Source: Candidatus Saccharimonadota bacterium (lineage in GTDB: Bacteria > Patescibacteriota > Saccharimonadia > Saccharimonadales > Saccharimonadaceae). From it: 35,286 bases of DNA. A program made the translations under genes and the position numbers. The stretch spans positions 1 through 35,286 of the forward strand of contig JAFWLS010000010.1 in assembly GCA_017514045.1 (NCBI GenBank). The letters run 5' to 3'. The notes under the pieces were generated by a model that worked only from the letters and a program-made list of their open reading frames with translations, ran no database searches and had not been told where the DNA came from. Within the stretch, counting starts at the first letter, position 1. Each line of letters opens with the position of its first letter. Positions 29,181 to 35,286 of the stretch are shown here, piece by piece.

Positions 29181-30584
29181 GTGTTTAAGCGTTTCCCCGT
29201 GCTGGCCACAATTATCGTTGCTGTGCTGATCTGTCTTCTGATCTGGGGAGGCTGGACCCTGGCCTACAACCAGGGTTGGGTTGCACAAGCACCCAGCTGG
29301 GATGTCCTGACTGGTAGTGCCCCCTCAGAAAGGAGCATGCTTGTCCCGACGCCCACAGCAGAACCGACAGTTCCGGAGCAAAAGGCAGCGCCTACTGCGC
29401 CGCCTGCGGATGAGCCGACGACAGTTCCGGAGCAAAAGGCAGCGCCTACTGCGCCGCCTGCGGATGACCACGTTGCTCCACCCGCTGAGCCCACAAAGGC
29501 TCCAGAGGCAGTCTATACTCTTACTGGCAAGACAGTGTCTTTCACCATGAAGGGTGCCGACTCAAAAGAGAATAAGGTCACCCTCGAAACATTCACCTAT
29601 AAAGGCGGATGGCAAAGAGGATCGGACAGCTGGTTCATCGCTAAGGATGGGAATCTCGAGAAAGAGACGCCCGAATCCTTCGGTACACCTATTTCCGGAG
29701 ATGACTGGGCAAAAAAGACCAGTAATTGGCTAAAACGCGCAGTCTCGGATCCTTGGACCCTGACATGGTTCAGGTTCCAAATGCATCGGGAAAGCTTCTC
29801 TGACATGGAGAAGGTAAACCAGTATGCAAAAAATCTCGCCGACCTCCCCACTAACGAATATGATGAAATCGCAAATGCGACTCTATCACATTTCTTTAAG
29901 AGGGTGAACAATGGCCGCGCTGAGGTTGATCCAAACTGGGGTCTCGAAGTAATGCTTCGTGAGCCCGGCAAGGGCAAGGGGACCTTAGAGCTGTTCGCAA
30001 GAACTAACTCTGACGGGAACCATACACCGGACCTGCTGGTCACGTTCTATGCCAAAGGAGAGAGCACCAGCTTTATCTCCTATAAGAAGGCCTGGAGCGT
30101 AGCAGCGAAAGCTGCTGGAGTCAGCTCTAACAAGTTCAAGCCTCGCGCCTACGTCAATCTGACGGAAGGAGGGACTTGGAAATGGAAGGTAGCTGGCGGC
30201 GGCAGCGGCGGTAATCCTCCTACGGATGCACCGACCTCAACGCCAAAACCTGATAAAGACCGGCCGACGAAGGACCCCAAACAGCGCCCGACGCCACCGG
30301 TTGGCGGCGGAGAAGTAAACCCGAAGAATTCGGAGGATCCGCATACGACGAATCACACCGAATCCACTCCGGCGCCCAAGGTGACGGAAGCCCCGAAGCC
30401 AACGGCTACTCCCACTCCGGTGCCAACCGCAGTTGTCCGTCCTACGGAAAACTGCGAAACTGTAGTACCGAATCCAGTCCGTGAGGACAAGAACACGCCG
30501 CCGCCCTCAAACGGTGAGCACAATGTTCCCACGGAAAAACCCGGTGGCGTTGCTGATGACAGCTTCGACCCTGATAGCATTTAA
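29181..30584 (+). CDS. Membrane-anchored extracellular protein with Pro/Thr-rich linkers
   Basis: I do not recognise the family. The product has about 467 residues: one N-terminal membrane helix (about 6-27), a Pro/Thr/Ala/Glu-rich stalk (about 45-110) holding a two-copy 18-residue repeat, a globular part (about 113-340) starting VYTLTGKTVSFTM and with several Trp-rich segments (WFIAKDG, WTLTWFRFQMH, YKKAWSVAAKAAG), and a second Pro/Thr-rich tail (about 345-467). There is no LPxTG or second helix, so it is held by the N-terminus. I chose the GTG at 29181 because GAAGGGGG (29165-29172) is well placed for it; the GTG at 29172 overlaps that site and would add three residues. High-GC codons suggest a foreign origin. 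Confidence 0.75.
   Translation: MFKRFPVLATIIVAVLICLLIWGGWTLAYNQGWVAQAPSWDVLTGSAPSERSMLVPTPTAEPTVPEQKAAPTAPPADEPTTVPEQKAAPTAPPADDHVAPPAEPTKAPEAVYTLTGKTVSFTMKGADSKENKVTLETFTYKGGWQRGSDSWFIAKDGNLEKETPESFGTPISGDDWAKKTSNWLKRAVSDPWTLTWFRFQMHRESFSDMEKVNQYAKNLADLPTNEYDEIANATLSHFFKRVNNGRAEVDPNWGLEVMLREPGKGKGTLELFARTNSDGNHTPDLLVTFYAKGESTSFISYKKAWSVAAKAAGVSSNKFKPRAYVNLTEGGTWKWKVAGGGSGGNPPTDAPTSTPKPDKDRPTKDPKQRPTPPVGGGEVNPKNSEDPHTTNHTESTPAPKVTEAPKPTATPTPVPTAVVRPTENCETVVPNPVREDKNTPPPSNGEHNVPTEKPGGVADDSFDPDSI
29367..29467 (+). repeat. 54-bp-period tandem repeat in the Pro/Thr stalk
   Basis: A 47-bp identical sequence occurs at 29367-29413 and 29421-29467 (period 54 bp, in frame). Each encodes TVPEQKAAPTAPPAD. 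The exact nucleotide identity indicates a recent duplication and possible length variation between strains. Confidence 0.9.
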
Positions 30585-30784
30585 CTCGTAGCACCTTATT
30601 CGCCTAGGCGGTTCTCCGCCTAGGCATACCCAAGTTTGTTTCTGAGATGATTCGGCTTTAGACTACGACGTATTTTAACAATTCGGCTAGTCAAAAGAAA
30701 GATTCTAGAGGTCATTTTTTCAATTACCCCTAGAAAAATAATATCAATCGTGTTAATCTATTAATCAACCTATAAGGAGTTATT
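30585..30784 (+). promoter_or_regulatory. Intergenic region with perfect palindromic hairpin and S-layer gene leader
   Basis: GCCTAGGCGG (30602-30611) and CCGCCTAGGC (30616-30625) form a perfect 10-bp stem around TTCT; no T-run follows, so it may be a weak terminator or an mRNA-end stabiliser. ATTCGGCT occurs twice (about 30651 and 30682). No -10 is clear for the next gene; TTTTCA with TAATAT at about 30738-30743 is one weak option. AAGGAG at 30774-30779 is the ribosome site. Confidence 0.5.
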
Positions 30785-32026
30785 ATGAAAAACATTAAAT
30801 CTGTTCTTGGCGTTGCGGTCGTTACTGCTATTGCCGGAACTGCTTTAGTTGCCTCCAACGCTTCTGCTTGGGGTGACTCTGACGGTGGTCGTAAATCTTA
30901 CACCATCGAGGAAATCAATAAGGGTGCTATTGACGATCAAATCGTCTTTAACTCTATTTCCGACAACCCTGACTTGAACGAGCTTTACTTCGTTCAAGCC
31001 CGTGCCGCTGACGCAGAGAATGTCTGGAATGCTAATGACATCGAAGTCGAGAACGGCAAAGAATATATCGTACGTCTTTACGTCCACAACAACAACCCTC
31101 GTGGTACGGAAATGGTCGCTAAGGGCGTAGCTGCTAACGTTAATGTTCCTACCGAATCTGGTAAATCTGTTACCGTTACTGGTACCATTAGCGCTGAAAA
31201 CAGCAAACCGGCTAAGGTTTGGGACGAAGTCGTCTTCAAATCTGAAACCAATACCTTCCACCTTGAATACGTTAAGGGCTCTGCTCTTATCGAAAACAAG
31301 GGTAAAATCAACAATACCAAACTTAGCGACAACCTCGTGATGGGTGGTACTACCCTCGGTTACGATTCACTTAACGGTGAAATCCCTGGCTGTTTCGGCT
31401 ACGCTGCTATTGTCACCTTCCGTGTCAAGGCAGTTTACGACTATGACTTCTCTGTCACCAAGCTCGTTCGTCTTGCTGGTGAAACCGAATGGAAGAAACA
31501 GGTCTACGCCAAAGTTGGTGATACTGTTGAATACAAAATTACCTACAAAAATACTAGCGACTCTCTTGAGAAAGACGTTGTCCTCTTCGATAAGCTAGGC
31601 AGCAACCAAACTTACGTTCCTGGTTCTACCAAACTTTACAATTCGAACTACAAAGACGGTCTTGCTCTTAAAGATGGTCTAACCACTTCTGAAGGTATCA
31701 ACATCGGTGATTACAAAGCTAACGCCGCTGCTGTCGTCACCTTCCAAGTTACTATGAAAGATGACAACCTCGGTTGTGGTGGTGATAACGTTCTCCGCTC
31801 TTGGGCTCAAGGTTATATCGGTCACGAAGAAACCATGAAACAAGATTACGCTGATGTTCTCATCTACAAAGGCTGCCCAAAGAATGAAAAACCTGTTGAT
31901 CCAGTTCAACCTGCTCAACCGGAACTTCCATCTACTGGTGCTTCCGACATCGCTGCTACCGCCCTTGGCGCTGGCTCCCTTGTCACAGCCGCTGGTTACT
32001 TCTTGACTAGCCGCAAACGCTTCTAA
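30785..32026 (+). CDS. LPSTG-anchored S-layer-like major surface protein
   Basis: The 413-residue protein has a signal peptide (about 1-28, ending SNASAWG), two extracellular beta-rich parts, a Pro-rich stalk (PVDPVQPAQPELP) and a sortase signal: LPSTG (381-385), a hydrophobic helix and a KRF basic end. Residues about 220-350 fit a DUF11-like domain (VGDTVEYKITYKNTSDSLEKDVVLFDKLGSNQTYVPGST), which is found in repetitive surface proteins. Codon choice is strongly restricted (GGT, GCT, CGT, ACC, AAC, GAA), the most biased in the window, which suggests very high expression, as for a major envelope protein. It contains four Cys, possible disulfides. It ends at a strong terminator. Sortase is not in the window. 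Confidence 0.85.
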   Translation: MKNIKSVLGVAVVTAIAGTALVASNASAWGDSDGGRKSYTIEEINKGAIDDQIVFNSISDNPDLNELYFVQARAADAENVWNANDIEVENGKEYIVRLYVHNNNPRGTEMVAKGVAANVNVPTESGKSVTVTGTISAENSKPAKVWDEVVFKSETNTFHLEYVKGSALIENKGKINNTKLSDNLVMGGTTLGYDSLNGEIPGCFGYAAIVTFRVKAVYDYDFSVTKLVRLAGETEWKKQVYAKVGDTVEYKITYKNTSDSLEKDVVLFDKLGSNQTYVPGSTKLYNSNYKDGLALKDGLTTSEGINIGDYKANAAAVVTFQVTMKDDNLGCGGDNVLRSWAQGYIGHEETMKQDYADVLIYKGCPKNEKPVDPVQPAQPELPSTGASDIAATALGAGSLVTAAGYFLTSRKRF

Positions 32027-32061
32027 GCTTGACCGCTCCCGAAGCCATTGTTAAACGGATT

Positions 32062-32091
32062 TCCCCCGAGTCTTACGACCCGGGGGATTTT
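32062..32091 (+). terminator. Strong terminator of the S-layer-like gene
   Basis: TCCCCCG (32062-32068) pairs with CGGGGGA (32081-32087), and GTC/GAC extend the stem inward; TTTT follows. It also lies just downstream of the convergent minus-strand operon and may serve both. Confidence 0.88.
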
Positions 32092-32100
32092 CGTTTCAGA

Positions 32101-33627
32101 TTATCTTTTATTACCTGGCCCCATCCTACCGCCAGGCTCTATTCTGCCAGACCCCACCTGGGTAGTTTTCTCAGACAATGTTACGGCTGTGTAGAAATCG
32201 TTGTTGATGTATATAGAATACGTTTTACCATCCTCGAATGCGTCACTACTGAGTGAGGCGTGTTGAAAACTCTTAGCGCTACTATGCCTCAATACAATTT
32301 CGCCATTTGCATCAGTCACCTTGATTGTTGTCCCGGCGCCATAGGTCGATCCGAAGAATATCGATATAGAATTCTTCTCAGAAGCAGGAACTGGCGCTAC
32401 CGCCATTCCGCTGGCACCGACCGCCACTATTGACCCGCCGTTGTAAACAACGCCTGTCTCTGCATCGAGCGCACCGTTTCCACTGTTGGTTGGGCCATCG
32501 ACAATGACGGTACCACCATTTACATAAAAAGCTCCATTACTATCGATGCCATCGCCAGTAGAGTTCACGTATAGACTCCCGCCATTGATAGAGATCGCGT
32601 AGGCATTTGAGCTTTGCTGATATCTGCTCATATTTGGCGACGAACCATCATTCCCGCCAGCAGCATTTATCCCGTCGTCGCTTGCTACTATAGACACGTC
32701 TCCGCCATTGATAGTGATTTTTGCACCCTCTAGACCTTCGTAACTTTTAGATATTTGGACAATCCCGCCATTTATTTCGAGCGACGATTCGGCATGTACA
32801 CCGTCATCGCCGGCATTTATAGTAATCACTCCACCATCTATCTTAATCCAGCCTTTACCCACCTCTTCGCTATTATTGGATTTTATCGCATCGCCGCCAG
32901 ATATAATTTCAAATGTACCATCCACGATATAGACCGAATCTCTTCCGCGAATACCTTCATCCTTCGCATCGATAACATAAGATCCAGAGTTAATCTTTAA
33001 ATCGTCTTTACCAACAATACCGTCCTCATAATTTGCCTGCACCTTAAGTAGGCCTGCGCCCTGCAAAACAAGATCATCATGCGAGAATATCGTACCACAT
33101 ACGTCTTCATCCCAATCATAATAAACGGAGCCGTCAATAAGTGTGTTCGTGCTGTCTTCACTCGTTTCTATGACCACAAGTTTAGCTTCCGCAACATAGA
33201 TTGCTGGCCCACTATTATTAGTGATAGAAACATTATCTAGTATCAGTTTCACTGCTCCGATAGAAGTAATTTCAACATATCCATCAGTCAGCTCTCCAGT
33301 TAGAGTATACACACCAGGATCGGTGATTAATGTTTTGCCTGTCCCAGAAAGTTCAATCGATTTAGCTTTATATTTTTCCCAATTTTCACTAGTATCATTG
33401 ATATTATTCGTAAGGGACGAACCATTATCGCAATTCGTCCAATCGAGCGCCAAACCCAGTATTATGACTGCGGCTAGCAATATGATGATCATAATAATAG
33501 GGAACCATTTGCTAGGCTTTTTTTCGCGTTTTTTGCCTTCACTGGGTACTTTTTTCGCAACTTCGCTACGCGCTCTGTTAGTCTTCCTACCCCTATTTCT
33601 TTGAGAAGATTGCTCTATTTCCTTCAC
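32101..33627 (-). CDS. Carbohydrate-binding (Cthe_2159/DUF4353-like) beta-helix surface protein
   Basis: The 508-residue protein has a basic N-terminus, one membrane helix (about 40-62) and a long extracellular region of short repeats such as GGVITINAGDDGVHAESSLE, ITINGGDVSIVASDDGINA and GDGIDSNGAFYVNGGTVIVDG. This Gly/Asp-rich pattern is that of the Cthe_2159 (DUF4353) family, a right-handed beta-helix reported to bind plant-type polysaccharides and calcium. A Gly/Arg-rich tail ends it. Translation starts at a GTG that overlaps the TAG of the upstream gene by one base, so it is coupled. It is the last gene of the VTC-DUF4956 operon; such genes are often neighbours, but their joint function is not established. 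Confidence 0.88.
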   Translation of the reverse strand: MKEIEQSSQRNRGRKTNRARSEVAKKVPSEGKKREKKPSKWFPIIMIIILLAAVIILGLALDWTNCDNGSSLTNNINDTSENWEKYKAKSIELSGTGKTLITDPGVYTLTGELTDGYVEITSIGAVKLILDNVSITNNSGPAIYVAEAKLVVIETSEDSTNTLIDGSVYYDWDEDVCGTIFSHDDLVLQGAGLLKVQANYEDGIVGKDDLKINSGSYVIDAKDEGIRGRDSVYIVDGTFEIISGGDAIKSNNSEEVGKGWIKIDGGVITINAGDDGVHAESSLEINGGIVQISKSYEGLEGAKITINGGDVSIVASDDGINAAGGNDGSSPNMSRYQQSSNAYAISINGGSLYVNSTGDGIDSNGAFYVNGGTVIVDGPTNSGNGALDAETGVVYNGGSIVAVGASGMAVAPVPASEKNSISIFFGSTYGAGTTIKVTDANGEIVLRHSSAKSFQHASLSSDAFEDGKTYSIYINNDFYTAVTLSEKTTQVGSGRIEPGGRMGPGNKR

Positions 33628-34298
33628 TAAATTAGTGCCTCCTTCGACACGTGGCTGAGCAATACCTTTAGATTAGAATTTTTAACCCTAATTGCGTCTA
33701 AGAATTCTTTCTCGTTCGCCGTCTTTTTTAGATTAATTTCATAAGTTAATACATATAGGCTACCCATGTTGCTAGTTTTACTGCGTACTAACTCATGATG
33801 GCTAGTGTATTTTTTAAATTCTGCATCGAATACGTGAGAGTAATCAAGGTCTTCCGGGATAGTTATCTGGAGAGTCTGTGGTTGAGCGTTGAGGTTGAAG
33901 ATATTTGTCTTCGACAGAATCAGAATCACTATTACCGTTATTGCTGTAATGACAGCAGCAAATAATATATGGCCCATACCGAGCGCTAAACCAACTGCCA
34001 TTGCGAAGAACACACTGGATATCTCCTTAGAGTTACCAGCGATTGAACGGAATCTAATTAGCGAGAATGCGCCTAAGATGGCAATTGATGTCCCGAGCGA
34101 ACCATTCACCATCAACATTACTACCTCTACGAGCAGTGGTAGAATTGTCAACGTAATTAAAAAGTTACGGCTAGTTCTACTAGTTTTTAGGTGCGTGAAT
34201 GCAATCACGAGCCCGAGCGCTAGCGCTGCTCCAGAACACAACAAAATCGTCGCGATATTTAATCCCGCCGACGCCGTGTCAAATACGCTATTAAACAT
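33627..34298 (-). CDS. DUF4956 membrane protein
   Basis: The 223-residue protein has four hydrophobic helices in its first 135 residues and a cytoplasmic C-terminal domain (about 140-223) of alternating strands and helices. The signature GSLGTSIAILGAFSLIRFRS, followed by AGNSKEI, matches the conserved DUF4956 core. Its biochemical role is unknown. The ATG overlaps the end of the upstream VTC gene by 8 nt, and its stop overlaps the next start, so all three genes are translationally linked. Neighbourhood suggests that it works with the VTC-domain protein at the membrane. Confidence 0.9.
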   Translation of the reverse strand: MFNSVFDTASAGLNIATILLCSGAALALGLVIAFTHLKTSRTSRNFLITLTILPLLVEVVMLMVNGSLGTSIAILGAFSLIRFRSIAGNSKEISSVFFAMAVGLALGMGHILFAAVITAITVIVILILSKTNIFNLNAQPQTLQITIPEDLDYSHVFDAEFKKYTSHHELVRSKTSNMGSLYVLTYEINLKKTANEKEFLDAIRVKNSNLKVLLSHVSKEALI

Positions 34299-35079
34299 TT
34301 TTTTCCTTTCGTTTAGTTATTAATTGATATATCTTTCCATATTTAGAAAACCTTATCGGATATGTGTGGAGCTTATCCACTTCTGTCACAAACCATGTTG
34401 GCATGGCGTGCATAGTCTTAATCTCCATAATGATTGAACGTTTCGGGTCTGGCGTGGTAGGGAAATATTTTTCGCCATCGCCACCTTTTTCCAACCTCAA
34501 ATTATCAGTCCTGAATCTCAAGTTTTCGTCAAACGTCAATCTAAAACCCTTATCGTCTTTGCCTCTATATGCCGTTCGGTCAGAGACAATCAGTAGCTGC
34601 GGCTTTAATCCATAATACTTGACTAGATAGTCCAGCTCTTTCGCAACCTGAAGCTGCTGAGTGTCGCCCTTTGAAGCTTTTCTAGCGATCTCTTCTAAAT
34701 CAGCACCTTTTTCTATGTACGCATAAAAATCTTTTAGTGGAATTACTAGCCGTCGTTTATTGCCAATTCTTCTGTGATTAACTTTTAATTTCGTCTTAAC
34801 CTCGAAGAATATTCGTTTTGAACGTGATGGCACGTCATATGATCGAGCACGTACTTTCATGCGAAAGTCTGGTTTATCTAGAGATTTAACTGCCAAATCG
34901 TAATTATCTGTGTCAAGGTACAAGCTCAGGACCTCTTCCTTATAGAACTCATCGTGATCCAGCCTTTTATCGATTGCTTTCATCAGCGCGGTCTTCTGTT
35001 GCTTCGTGAGTAGGAATTTTTCTTCGATCCGCTCGATAGTCCGGTCACTCTTAGAGAGTTCCGCTTTCGCTTTTTTCAT
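34291..35079 (-). CDS. VTC-domain protein (polyphosphate polymerase-like)
   Basis: The 262-residue protein matches the bacterial VTC domain, related to the catalytic domain of the yeast polyphosphate polymerase Vtc4 and built as a tunnel. Basic and acidic tunnel-type motifs are visible: RIEEKFLL (17-24), LSLYLDTDNYD, RMKVRARSYD, IFFEVKTKL, SDRTAYRGKDDKGFRLTFDENLRF and IMEIKTMHAMPTW. The presence of EVK and EIK with paired RxRxR supports the tunnel fold. Polyphosphate synthesis is plausible but not proven for bacterial members. It heads the operon: its -10 ends exactly 6 nt before the ATG, while the two following genes are coupled by overlap. Confidence 0.88.
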   Translation of the reverse strand: MKKAKAELSKSDRTIERIEEKFLLTKQQKTALMKAIDKRLDHDEFYKEEVLSLYLDTDNYDLAVKSLDKPDFRMKVRARSYDVPSRSKRIFFEVKTKLKVNHRRIGNKRRLVIPLKDFYAYIEKGADLEEIARKASKGDTQQLQVAKELDYLVKYYGLKPQLLIVSDRTAYRGKDDKGFRLTFDENLRFRTDNLRLEKGGDGEKYFPTTPDPKRSIIMEIKTMHAMPTWFVTEVDKLHTYPIRFSKYGKIYQLITKRKEKNV

Positions 35080-35085
35080 ATTTCT

Positions 35086-35091
35086 ATTATA
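35086..35091 (-). promoter_or_regulatory. Leaderless-type -10 of the VTC operon
   Basis: TATAAT on the minus strand (35091-35086), with the ATG at 35079 exactly 6 nt beyond; no TGn extension and no Shine-Dalgarno site. Confidence 0.65.
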
Positions 35092-35144
35092 CCTTAAAAC
35101 CTATAAAACGGTACTCAGAAATACGAACAACGCGTAAGTTTTCC

Positions 35145-35175
35145 ACAAAAAACAGCCCCCTAAGGAGGCTGTTTT
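35145..35175 (-). terminator. Terminator of the gene at the right edge
   Basis: AACAGCC (35151-35157) pairs with GGCTGTT (35167-35173); on the minus strand the stem is followed by a T-run, and a shorter T-run occurs on the plus strand. It lies downstream of the partial minus-strand gene. Confidence 0.8.
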
Positions 35176-35189
35176 GTCTGTATGGTCTT

Positions 35190-35285
35190 CTAGAATTTAA
35201 CTCTCTTACGGAAGATCATTGGAATTAACTTCACTAACGCTGCGATGACCGATAGTCCAAGTATTGGGATTACGATATTGCCGTC
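35190..35285 (-). CDS. C-terminal end of a membrane protein (partial)
   Basis: An open minus-strand frame from the window edge to TAG gives the last 31 residues: DGNIVIPILG, a hydrophobic helix (LSVIAALVKLIPMIF) and the basic end RKRVKF. This resembles the C-terminal anchor of a surface protein or the last helix of a transporter. A terminator follows 15 nt downstream, which supports a real gene end. The rest is outside the window, so the function is unknown. Confidence 0.65.
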   Translation of the reverse strand, partial: DGNIVIPILGLSVIAALVKLIPMIFRKRVKF

Positions 35286-35286
35286 A

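Noticed and set aside
1-35286. CRISPR arrays, insertion sequences or prophage genes
   Set aside because: No regularly spaced repeats, transposase or phage proteins were found. Repeats seen are protein-domain repeats or the 54-bp stalk repeat.
1-35286. Alternative genetic code with UGA as glycine
   Set aside because: Several genes end at UGA exactly where the family ends (rnhB-yraN, PIN-PhoH), and no conserved domain needs UGA read-through.

Overview
The window looks like a chromosomal segment of a Candidatus Saccharibacteria (TM7, Patescibacteria/CPR) genome. This is inferred from gene content: compact genes, a large set of surface proteins with C-terminal sortase-type or membrane-anchor tails, VaFE-repeat and FISUMP-domain proteins, an RNase HII-YraN fusion, a ComEC-like uptake channel, and a minimal housekeeping set. 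UGA is used as an ordinary stop (rnhB, the PIN-PhoH gene and the 28699 gene), so the Gly-UGA code of Gracilibacteria/SR1 does not apply. No database search was possible, so the lineage is an informed assignment.

Layout. 1-4620: the end of a surface protein, ruvA, rplS, a secreted DUF5011/serine-hydrolase-like protein, a cysteine-rich unknown on the minus strand, and the rnhB-yraN fusion. 4670-12840: a PIN-PhoH ATPase, a 1689-residue wall-anchored VaFE-repeat adhesin with a possible thioester domain, and comEC. 12870-18714: a housekeeping block on the plus strand (ftsH, aspS, a small membrane protein, murJ). 18780-21492: a 30-codon basic peptide, a DsbA-like oxidoreductase and a FISUMP-domain surface protein. 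21570-24703: tRNA-Ser with a degraded second copy, a type IV pilin-like protein with a HAD/phosphomannomutase-like protein, and tpiA overlapping a tail-anchored protein. 24795-27793 (minus strand): tRNA-Gly, a CaCA-type cation antiporter, tRNA-His, an SDR oxidoreductase and trxB. 27852-30625: three unknown genes behind strong consensus promoters, including a membrane protein coupled to a secreted Pro/Thr-rich protein. 30785-32026: an LPSTG-anchored S-layer-like protein. 32101-35079 (minus strand): a coupled trio of VTC-domain, DUF4956 and carbohydrate-binding (Cthe_2159-like) genes. The right edge holds the 3' end of another membrane-protein gene.

Two themes connect the parts. First, gene expression: at least twelve genes have a -10 box (often extended, TGnTATAAT) ending only 6-8 nt before the ATG, so their mRNAs should begin at or next to the start codon and be leaderless. 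Downstream operon members, surface-protein genes and the unknown genes instead carry Shine-Dalgarno sites. In two places a leaderless-type ATG opens a mini-ORF just ahead of a Shine-Dalgarno-led gene. Second, the cell surface: the adhesin, S-layer-like protein, FISUMP protein, pilin-like protein, DsbA-like protein and the VTC/DUF4956/carbohydrate-binding trio would fit an epibiont that builds an elaborate envelope to contact a host cell.

The strongest candidates for something new are the possible Cys114-Gln295 thioester (covalent harpoon) domain of the giant adhesin and its cysteine-flanked Asp/Glu-rich insert, the leaderless/mini-ORF architecture, and the unknown three-gene block at 27.9-30.6 kb.
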